From positions 112,877 to 128,267 of the forward strand of contig BQKZ01000318.1 in NCBI GenBank assembly GCA_036244855.1: a stretch of DNA of 15,391 bases, in the 5' to 3' direction. Below are positions 8,620 to 15,391 of the stretch, piece after piece. Position 1 is the stretch's first letter. Each line of letters opens with the position of its first letter. The notes beneath the pieces were generated by a model. It did not search any database. It saw nothing but the letters and a program-made list of their open reading frames with translations, and was not told the DNA's origin. This DNA comes from Temnopleurus reevesii. Its lineage: Eukaryota; Echinodermata; Echinoidea; Temnopleuroida; Temnopleuridae. The translations under genes were made by a program, and so were the position numbers.

Positions 8620-8796
8620 GGGGGTGTTGTTCAAAAGTTGCAATTGATCACAAGTTGCAGTTGATCGGAACGCGCTATAATCAAGATCATTGTTTCATAC
8701 GCGTCTTGTTAAATGCGCATACCGCGCGCGAATGAAAATGCGCGTTACAATCCTCAAAGTTGCAATTGATTTGCAGTTGATTTTGAACAACGCCCC
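8620..8796. mobile_element. Palindromic MITE, TTA target (PIF/Harbinger-like)
   Basis: The ends GGGGGTGTTGTTCAAAA and TTTTGAACAACGCCCC are inverted repeats extended inward by GTTGCAATTGAT-type sequence. TTTA flanks both sides (8616-8619, 8797-8800), so the target duplication is TTA or TTTA. The homologous site near 10235 has TTCTAAAATG and no element, giving a nearly empty site. G-rich ends plus a TTA target are the usual PIF/Harbinger signature. Confidence 0.8.
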
Positions 8797-8960
8797 TTTA
8801 GTATGCAATTGAATGTGACTTTCTTGAACTGTCAGTGACACGTATCACGGCAACACATCCTAAGAGGGAATCTGCGAATAAGCACGCGAAACTACTCCAT
8901 AAACGGTATCAAAGTAAAAAAGAAAACTAGTTGGCGATTAAATATGCATTAAAGAACACC

Positions 8961-9140
8961 AGGGGTCGATTGCTCGAAATGATCTTAGCTATCCTCTTCT
9001 TGCTAAGACATCTTAACTTCTTGTGCCACCCTCGTAACATAGACATTAGCGTAGGTACGACTATGTTAAGAAGGTGGCACAAGAACTTGACGCCTTAGCA
9101 TGAAGAGGATAGCTAAGGCTATTTCGAGCAAATGGCCCCT
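8961..9140. mobile_element. Palindromic MITE, 180 bp, about 85-bp arms
   Basis: AGGGGTCGATTGCTCGAAAT at the left pairs with the right end ATTTCGAGCAAATGGCCCCT. The pairing continues through TTAGCTATCCTCTTC and TTCTTGTGCCACC, with scattered mismatches, to a short centre around 9046-9056. It is absent from the homologous 10300-10350 interval. The target duplication is not clear. Confidence 0.82.
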
Positions 9141-9162
9141 GCAAGCCAAATTAAATAAACAT

Positions 9163-9331
9163 CTAAAGCGGTGTCACTTTACATCCTAATCGTTTTTTTA
9201 TATTTTGAAGGAGTTTAGCAACAGGGGAACGAAAGTTCTTGTTGCTCCAGAAGAAGATGTAAGGCATCAAAGTTGGGTAGAAGGGTATCAAGTATCCAAA
9301 CTGACCCAACGCCCTTGCTGCCCCAATCTCT
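9163..9331 (-). pseudogene. GPCR paralogue fragment, C-terminal 55 codons, truncated at an N
   Basis: Read on the minus strand from the N, the frame gives EIGAARALGQFGYLIPFYPT, the MPYIFFWSNKNFR block and KKRLGCKVTPL, followed by TAG at 9163-9165. It matches residues 363-417 of the complete receptor at 10355-11608 with seven substitutions (I to F, AG to VA, SV to NI, AR to TP) and no frameshift. The open frame suggests a live paralogue or allele cut by the assembly rather than an old pseudogene. The remainder, six and a half membrane segments, is not present on the other side of the N. Confidence 0.8.
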
Positions 9332-9332
9332 N

Positions 9333-10000
9333 CATCTTCGATTGATTACATTTCCTGCAAGCATTTGAACAAGTTGTTGTGCATTTTATACAAATTAAAA
9401 TAATTTTCAGTGTTTTGTCAATCCTAATTTTATTTGTATCATATTTTTCGTATGTGTGGTAAATGATTATGATTACAAAAATTTTAAACCCTGGCTACTA
9501 ATAAGGGTCACTGCACACCGCTCCAATATTTTACAAATTACATGTGTTTAGAAATGAGGCATGGCAGTTGCGGATGATCGCTTCATTCCAATGCAGAATA
9601 TTTACCGAATGAAATGCTCGCTGGATGGACGATTCTATAAGACATTAAATATAAACTCTGATCCGTCAACCGTGACAATTCATTTCCCGTGAAAGTATAA
9701 TAAAGTATTCGCTCCTGGCTAGCAATATTACTAATGCCATAATTTCTCTCGCTCAATAAAAGCCGATGGACACATCACTCGGTAAATCATCTACACTCAA
9801 ATGAAGCGATCTATCATGGCGCGGGTTGGATTCAAACAAATGCCACTGTCTTAGATATTGTATTTCTTTTTTAATAATTTCAAATTGAGGAAAAGGGGCA
9901 AAATTACACATGTCTGAGAAAAATGTTGCATTGCACGTAAAAGGGTGCTCTCGGTGTTGCAAGGTTCAAAATTGCACCCATTTTTTTCTAAGCGTGTACA
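9333..10000. other. Intergenic, nothing recognised
   Basis: This lies between the N at 9332 and the start of the second GPCR-flank copy. A 69-codon minus-strand frame at 9753-9962 has no recognisable similarity. Short TTGCACC/GGTGC motifs near 9895-9985 echo those around 6820-6890 but do not form an alignable repeat by eye. Confidence 0.55.
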
Positions 10001-10354
10001 TGGAGACTTTTATGATGTCTATTCCTTGAGACGAGACAATAGTTTGCGATCAAAGTGTGACGTCTGTTACGTAATATAGATTTCTGTGATGGAGACATCG
10101 AGCCCGAGAAGAAGACACCGTTTCATCTCGCGAAATTCAAAAAATGAAAAAAGTTCAAGAGTTCGAGAACGGGTGTGATAAGCATGATTTATTCAAATTT
10201 GGGGGGTTTATATATTGATCACTTGAAGTATTGTTCTAAAATGTAATTGAATATGATTTTCCTGAACTTGTCATTGACACGTATCACGGTAGCACATCCT
10301 AAGAGAGAACTTGCTAATACTCAAGCAAAATGTACATGCAAAATAGAATTGATC
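10001..10354 (-). other. GPCR 3' flank, second copy, with poly(A) signal
   Basis: This sequence is homologous to 8370-9162 without the two MITEs. On the minus strand an AATAAA occurs at 10193-10188, about 160 nt after the stop, and is a plausible polyadenylation signal for the receptor gene. Confidence 0.6.
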
Positions 10355-11608
10355 TTATAGGCGTGCCACTTTACATCCCAATCGCTTTTTTACACTTTGA
10401 AGGAGTTTACCAGCAGGGGAACGAAAATTCTTGTTGCTCCAGAAGAAGATGTAAGGCATCAAAGTTGGGTAGATGGGTATCAAGTATCCAAACTGACCCA
10501 ACGCCCTTGCTGCCCCAATCTCTATGAGAGGTGTGAATGATATGATGGCTGGAATCAACGACACGAGAAGTACAGTGTACATGAGGAACATCATCTTTAG
10601 CAGCCGCATCTCGCCTGCAGCGAGGCCTCGCTTCCGTTGGGGTTGGACGTTGAGGGCGCTGCGCGTTGTCCAACTAACTCTGATACAGCAGAATGTCGTG
10701 CCTGCATCTGCTTCATTTATTTCCGCGTTCTCATCTGCGATCCTACCATCGGACGGTGATTTTTCACCATCTGTTTCCATACTCTGCTCGGTTTGAGGTG
10801 ATTCCGGGTAACTGGTGGACAAAGTTGGCTCTTGAAATCTGTTTTCCTGTTGGATAGCTGGATTTGCATCCATAATCATGTTGTTTCTTTGCGCTTTGAT
10901 GACTGAATCGCCGACGTGGCCTTCAATCCGCATTCTACTTGACATGATGACTCGAAGAGTGGCGCAGTGCATAATGGGAACAATAATCACTGGCAAATAC
11001 CAAACAGCATTTAGAAAGTAACCAACAATCATGAGCGTGCTATATGTCTCTTGTGAATCTATGTGTACAAAAAGATCATAGTACAAAAACGTCCAGTAGG
11101 GAAACGACGTCAGGATCGCTGCTGCCCAGATTCCTGCAAGAACACTTGCGATCCTTCGACGAGCAACACACCAAATCTGGAAAGTGGTCTTTGGGCGTGC
11201 AATCAGAAGGAAGCGATTGGTGGCCACAGCAGAAAGACTGAACATCGAGAGTGTATTAGCAAGTTGCATCAGCCCCACAGCAGCATAGTCTACAGCAATC
11301 ACTGTTCTGCTGTTTCCATATTCCATATAGAGTGTTACAATATAAACAGGATTGATGACGGCAGAAACGAACAGGTTCACTGCACTTGTATGCACCATGA
11401 ATACATTGATGGAATGTGACCGTAGAGGGCGGTGCATGTAGAAGACCAACACAACAAGACCATTTCCAATGCTACCCAAAGTGATAGTGCATGTGAAGAA
11501 AATGATGGCCACGATGCTGATTGGATTGATATGATACGGTTCCCAGTCATGATCAATAAAATTGAACTGGTCTGCTGATGATCCATTATAAAAATAAAAA
11601 ACATCCAT
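10355..11608 (-). CDS. Intronless divergent rhodopsin-type (class A) GPCR, 417 aa
   Basis: This is a complete single-exon receptor, with ATG at 11608-11606 and TAA at 10357-10355. Seven membrane segments are visible: TM1 about 30-55 with GN49, TM2 68-92, TM3 104-136, TM4 152-175 with W161, TM5 188-220 with P206/P211, TM6 335-360 with P353 and TM7 371-391 with P385. An N-glycosylation site NGS is at 8. Intracellular loop 3 is long (about 221-334) and Ser/Glu/Asp-rich. Canonical motifs are altered: TM2 Asp is N78, DRY is N131-R132-F133, NPxxY is M384-P385-YIF, and there is no TM3/loop 2 cysteine pair. Helix 8 reads NKNFR, and C412 could be palmitoylated. Single-exon, tandem, divergent class A receptors are typical of the lineage-expanded chemosensory-candidate GPCRs of sea urchins. 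Ligand and G protein are unknown. Confidence 0.9.
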   Translation of the reverse strand: MDVFYFYNGSSADQFNFIDHDWEPYHINPISIVAIIFFTCTITLGSIGNGLVVLVFYMHRPLRSHSINVFMVHTSAVNLFVSAVINPVYIVTLYMEYGNSRTVIAVDYAAVGLMQLANTLSMFSLSAVATNRFLLIARPKTTFQIWCVARRRIASVLAGIWAAAILTSFPYWTFLYYDLFVHIDSQETYSTLMIVGYFLNAVWYLPVIIVPIMHCATLRVIMSSRMRIEGHVGDSVIKAQRNNMIMDANPAIQQENRFQEPTLSTSYPESPQTEQSMETDGEKSPSDGRIADENAEINEADAGTTFCCIRVSWTTRSALNVQPQRKRGLAAGEMRLLKMMFLMYTVLLVSLIPAIISFTPLIEIGAARALGQFGYLIPIYPTLMPYIFFWSNKNFRSPAGKLLQSVKKRLGCKVARL

Positions 11609-12560
11609 GGCTACAGCATAACTGGTCTATTCATTCAAAATCAGGAATAGAATAAATGGAGGTATTTGTTTACCACGTGCGCATGTTTAACACCTGGCAT
11701 CTTGATATTTGGTGCATTGTGAAAACGTTGGCTTCAGTTTTCCGATCATGCTCGGCATTCTCTGCACTAACTTGAATCTATCTGTCTATATTCTGTGATA
11801 AACATTAGATAGATTCAAAATTGATATTACAAAATTGATGCCCTGAACTTCATGGAACGGTAGATAATTTCGTTCGTTATGAGGTTTCAGCAATTGAAAG
11901 GAATCGGATTTGGCCAATCGAAAATCGAGCGCAACCTTTCCGAGACCTTTACAACAAAAAGTGCCGATGTAATTAACCAGATACCAAAGTGAAAGCATAG
12001 TGCATTACAAATGATTAACGTGTCACACAGAACAAACCCTGATATTACACCGGCTGGTTTTTTTTTTCCATTAACCTAAAATCCCATTGTAATTAAACCT
12101 GATGCGCCTGCACGGAACACTACTCATCATCCATTATTGTCTGTTAGATCAAGGATGGCATTCATAAATCAAAGCGAGAGCCTCCATCGCAGTTGGGATT
12201 GCTAAATAATCTACAGTTTGGAATCGCATTGATTTGTAAAGTATGGGCTTAATATTGAAACGAATACAGAGGAAAGGTCGCGAGTATTAGCCAATACTTA
12301 CAAAAAGCTTGCGAATGTGTTTCGGTGATATGTAATGTTTATATAACATGGTGTAATCTGGATCGGTTTGGGAATCCGTAAAAATCAAGTTGACCGTCAA
12401 TACAATGGTCCTTTGTTATGCTGTTAAAATCGGAACCAACTTTATACGATTTTTTTCTGCACAGTTTAATGCATGACGTACGGATCTATTGTCACATTAC
12501 ACACTTAATACTAAAGAATTATTTCTTATTTTGTTATACGATTTGATTTGCCATGAAGAT
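11609..12560. other. Upstream of the GPCR; nothing recognised
   Basis: This should hold the GPCR promoter, since the gene is read leftward from 11608, but I cannot identify a convincing TATA box or initiator. A minus-strand open frame of 70 codons at 11786-11998 has no family resemblance. Confidence 0.5.
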
Positions 12561-13115
12561 TCAAAACATTGCGAGTTCGTTCAGACAGTTTACGAAAGCT
12601 TTGAAACTGCATTTTGCGAGCTGTTTGCGAATATCTACGATTACGATTTCAACGATTCGTGAATATCAAATGAATTTTGAAACAAATAATATTTTGCAGG
12701 TATTTGCGAAAGTATTTACGAAAAATTTGCGAATATGTTACGATCCTTTGCAACTTACATACGATTTTATTCAAGATGGATTTACGAAAATTTGAAAAAT
12801 AGTTGCAACAATTCACGACGGTTCTGCAACATATTGCGAATATTTTTGTGAACTTTTGCCAATAAGTAATGTTGTCTCCTGCCTCCTTCATCTAATCCAG
12901 ATGACGAAATTATCACAAACCATTTCAAACACTCGTAATTTTTCGGAACGTATTCGTTATAATTTTGTCCTAACAGTTGCGTACATTCATATACTTTGCA
13001 ACGCTACACAAATTCTTAAGGCACTCATGAATATTTACTCGTTTTTTTAATGTTGAAATATTAAAATATAAAATCAACTGAGTTTTGCGAAGTGTATACG
13101 AATGCTTACGCATTT
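12561..13115. repeat. Degenerate interspersed TTTGCGAA / TTTACGA motif region
   Basis: TTTGCGAA or TTGCGA recurs at about 12573, 12614, 12627, 12704, 12727, 12834 and 13085, usually followed within 20 bp by TACGA or TTACGA. An opposite-strand form, CGTATTCGTTATAA, lies near 12949. Spacing is irregular, so this is not a clean tandem array. It may be a decayed repeat; no gene is supported. Confidence 0.4.
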
Positions 13116-14140
13116 GAATTGGCGGAGCAAGATTCTTGATTCATTAATTGGAACTGTTTGATGATAATTCAAAAAGCTCCGTAAATGCCTAGCTAGTATC
13201 AAAGAAATAAAAACCACGTTTTTTAAACCAGATATAAACTATTTCCGTAAAATAAAGTTGGTCAGAGGAAGCTGGTTTCGATTTTAATAGCATTACCAAA
13301 GGCATCGAATTGGCGGTCGACTTAATTTAAAAGAAATAAATTATATCGTGTCTAAGATAAGATGGACCTTCGAAACACATAAATAACGTATCATTTTTGT
13401 TTAGTTAAACAATTTTATTTCTTTAACAATAAACCAGGAAGAATTGAAACATAGTATTTTACAAGAATTAAAGAAATTGAATGTTGTAGACACTTCCCCA
13501 TATAGTTTGTAATTTGACCCCTTGATGCAGCTGGGGTAGGGGCGGATCCACGAATTGTCAAAATGGGGCTGATTGATGGGCGGACAAGAATGGGACTTCA
13601 CTTAGAATTGTACATGCTATTGTGTTGTGATACGATCTTTTTTATCATTCATTTTAACAACGTTTCGTTCAAAGTTGAGGTGTTGTGGGTTCAATTTCGA
13701 AACAACTGGGATTTTTCCGCCGCATCTGGAAGACGCGTTGTCCGACTAGTCGATTTATCTTTATGTTAGAATAAGGTAAGAATTATTCAATTAATATACC
13801 CAATGCAAAAATATAGTAATCTATTGTTCGCGTTTTTTAAATTTGTTTTTCAGAAATTTGTCCTTAGTTTCTTACTTAACTACTAAATCATGTATATCAC
13901 TACTAAACTTAGCGGGTCTAAAATAGACTGCTTAAAGATTAGGTACCAAAATGTGCATATTAGTCTATCATGTTTTGTATTTCTAGAAATACCCGAAAAA
14001 TGCAAATCTGTTATCATACACACTGTATAAAGACATGTTGAAAAATTAGCATGATTGTTTGTTTCAACATCCTGAACAGTGGACCCATTGTGAATCGAAA
14101 CAATTGACATATGATTCCTAAGGTAGGGATGTTTTAATAT
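13116..14140. other. Intergenic, nothing recognised
   Basis: The stretch contains AT-rich sequence and short open frames on both strands. GGGGCGGATCCACGAATT at about 13540 looks like an end of a common DNA-transposon family, but I found no matching opposite end. Confidence 0.5.
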
Positions 14141-14146
14141 TTTATT
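14141..14146 (-). terminator. Poly(A) signal of the lectin gene
   Basis: AATAAA on the minus strand, 30 nt beyond the lectin stop codon, gives a very short 3'UTR if used. Confidence 0.5.
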
Positions 14147-14175
14147 TCTTTATATAGTTTCTGTGACGATTTGGG

Positions 14176-14427
14176 TTACCATTGCGGTAGTTTACAGATA
14201 AACGCTGTCACGGTGAGATCGCTGTCAGCATCCTCATCACAGTCAAGATCATTCCACATGTAGACGTTGGACGAATGAAACTCTGCACAGTCTTGTTCCC
14301 CCTGATAACTATTGGGCTGGCCGCTCTCCCAGTGCTCGTAGTCTAATGCTGAGCCGTCACTCCACTCCCAAGTACCTTCCGTAGACTTGTCATGCAGACC
14401 GATCCATACTCGAGTGTAGGTTGTTAT
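14176..14427 (-). CDS. C-type lectin, last exon (C-terminal half of the carbohydrate-recognition domain)
   Basis: On the minus strand, after the acceptor CTCCCAAATCAG, a phase-0 exon of 83 codons ends in TAA (14178-14176). It reads ITTYTRVWIGLHDKSTEGTW at the start, then EWSDGSALDYEHW, GQPN (37-39 = QPN), E44-QDC47, W58-N59-D60, C63 and ICK (C78) before LPQW. This is the classic C-type lectin order W.GL, EG.W.W.DG, xPN, E.C, WND, C, IC. The Ca2+/sugar site-2 ligands are present with Gln in place of the usual Glu of EPN. The final three of the four domain cysteines are present; the first belongs to an upstream exon. It resembles secreted echinoidin-like lectins of sea urchins. An intron directly before the W.GL segment is usual for this family. 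Confidence 0.88.
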   Translation of the reverse strand: MTTYTRVWIGLHDKSTEGTWEWSDGSALDYEHWESGQPNSYQGEQDCAEFHSSNVYMWNDLDCDEDADSDLTVTAFICKLPQW

Positions 14428-14498
14428 CTGATTTGGGAGACAGGAAGATGGAGATGCGAAAGAAAAATGATAAGGGAAGCGTCCAGCAAAAAAAGTTT

Positions 14499-14570
14499 TC
14501 AGACACTCAGATCGTCATCCAGTATATTCTGTGTTTCCGCAAAGTGACGGTAGCCAAAGGGTGGTATTGC
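14499..14570 (-). pseudogene. Possible decayed upstream lectin exon
   Basis: On the minus strand, one frame gives PPFGYRHFAETQN, then DDDLSV, then TGA (14501-14499) and KLF. This resembles the segment of echinoid lectins around the first conserved cysteine (CYRxFAE...W.DAE..C), with the TGA at the place of a Cys codon and the expected Trp missing. No good splice sites flank it, and it lies only about 70 nt from the last exon. It may be a relic exon or chance. Confidence 0.3.
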
Positions 14571-14661
14571 ATGAAGAAAAAGAGAACCCGACACAGCATC
14601 AATGAAATTGCATTTTTATAGAAATGCGATCTAATAACACTTTCAATGGAACTGAATTTAA

Positions 14662-14790
14662 GCCCCGGTCACATAGGACCCCGGAAGAAACACGATTCAC
14701 CCCGACTCTGTTAATTTATAGTTTACTGCCTCGGAACAACGAGTCGGGATGAATCGTGTTGCTTCCGGGGTCCTATGTGACCGGGGCCTT
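14662..14790. mobile_element. Well-preserved palindromic MITE, TTA target
   Basis: The left arm GCCCCGGTCACATAGGACCC, continuing through CCGGAAGAAACACGATTCA, pairs almost perfectly with the right arm ending GTCCTATGTGACCGGGGCC. There are about 50 paired bases per arm with only a few mismatches. TTA occurs on both sides (left flank ATTTA, right flank CCTTAG). It belongs to the same family as 5450-5705 and 5982-6109 but with better-matched arms, suggesting a younger insertion. Confidence 0.85.
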
Positions 14791-14792
14791 AG

Positions 14793-15360
14793 TGATGGAT
14801 TTCCATAATAAAAAAAAAGCACCCTATATACGGTTGCTGTCACTTCGTGAAGACACTAACAAAATGTCTCCTATAAATATAATGGCGTTTTTCCCATAAT
14901 ACCCAAATTAAGCATTCTAACGATATCATTACTCTTGTCATTGGATATAACATTATAAACAACGCCATTACGGTGCGTTGATTAAGTTCCTCAGCTCCAT
15001 CATGTCCATGGGGAGTTTCGACATTGGCAGCTTGCAATGGGGAGGACAATCTTAATATCCTACCACGTACCAGTTAAACACCCGGGTTGAGTGCAGCAAA
15101 GAGTGGATAATTTTTATGCTGAAGGAAATCAACACTAGGGATGGACTTCGGACAAAGAATACGGACTTGTGATGTAGAAGCAAATATTTGACAGTCGGAG
15201 GGTCCTTATCCCTCATCCCTCCCTACAAGGCCTTCCATGGTCTTTATCCAACAATGCCCTATCGAGAGAGGAGAGTTCAATAAGAAATGCACCCCAGTCC
15301 CTACCCTATAGTGCCTCCTACCCTGGGGGCCCAAGTCTTCAAGCCCCCTCCCTCCCAATC

Positions 15361-15362
<2 letters not shown>
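14793..15362. other. No gene recognised
   Basis: Further lectin exons should lie to this side on the minus strand, but I could not find a signal peptide or the first half of the domain. A 69-codon minus-strand frame at 14840-15049 is not lectin-like. From about 15200 the sequence is pyrimidine-rich. Confidence 0.5.

Positions 15363-15391
<29 letters not shown>
15363..15391. repeat. CA microsatellite at the window end
   Basis: A pure CA run from 15364 to the last base, preceded by CCTCCCTCCC; it may continue beyond the window. Confidence 0.95.

Larger units (their letters stand above)
8369..9332. repeat. N-bracketed duplicate of the GPCR 3' region
   Basis: Single Ns lie at 8369 and 9332. Everything between aligns with 10001-10516: GAGACTTTTATGATGTCTAT starts both copies, and both end at GCCCCAATCTCT. 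It is 962 bp against 516 bp; two palindromic insertions (8620-8796, 8961-9140) account for about 357 bp and smaller indels for the rest. It has the same orientation as the GPCR gene. It is either a tandem paralogue tail or a mis-placed divergent haplotype contig. Confidence 0.88.

Noticed and set aside
10330..11419. Plus-strand open frames opposite the GPCR
   Set aside because: They are antisense shadows of the well-supported receptor gene.
13539..13770. Transposon end (GGGGCGGATCCACGAATT) or a tRNA-derived SINE B-box near 13687
   Set aside because: No inverted partner end was found, and the B-box match has several mismatches with no A-box; too weak to call.
14421..14621. Plus-strand open frame
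   Set aside because: It lies antisense to the lectin region and is lysine-rich because of A-rich DNA; no similarity.
14840..15049. Minus-strand frame as an upstream lectin exon
   Set aside because: It lacks the cysteine, Trp and Ala-Glu pattern expected from the first half of the lectin domain.

Overview
The window is animal nuclear DNA, most likely from an echinoderm and probably a sea urchin. It is AT-rich, with GT-AG split genes, CA microsatellites, many short palindromic transposons, an intronless divergent rhodopsin-type GPCR with a tandem paralogue fragment, and an echinoidin-like C-type lectin exon. The species call is an inference from gene content; no rRNA or mitochondrial sequence is present.

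Layout. 1-300 holds C-tract and CA microsatellites in a two-copy tandem unit. 1110-5956 (+) holds the 3' part of a carbohydrate sulfotransferase gene resembling CHST15 (GalNAc4S-6ST). A complete downstream exon chain (2507-2590, 3273-3580, 4478-4622, 5769-5956) runs to a stop codon. Just upstream lies a tandem duplicate of the first two exons (1110-1193, 1831-1961), cut off at a single N at 1962. The 5' exons, including the 5'-phosphosulfate-binding loop, lie outside the window. The introns and 3'UTR carry palindromic miniature transposons. 6229-8368 has no recognisable gene but contains a Tc1/mariner-type MITE and a 21-bp minisatellite. 8370-9331, bracketed by single Ns, is a second copy of the 3' end and downstream flank of the GPCR gene and carries two palindromic insertions. 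10355-11608 (-) is a complete 417-residue single-exon GPCR, similar in style to the lineage-expanded, tandemly clustered chemosensory-candidate GPCRs of sea urchins. 11609-14140 has no recognisable gene. 14176-14427 (-) is the last exon of a C-type lectin, followed by a very well preserved palindromic MITE and a terminal CA repeat.

How the parts relate. The three genes (Golgi glycosaminoglycan sulfation, sensory-type receptor, secreted lectin) show no sign of a shared pathway; this is ordinary clustered animal gene territory. The strongest signals are structural. All three single-N gaps fall exactly where a duplicated segment begins or ends, so the duplications need an assembly check before being treated as biology. 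The duplicated exons nevertheless differ mostly or only at synonymous sites, so both copies appear to have been under coding constraint. I found no evidence for a previously undescribed multi-gene system.
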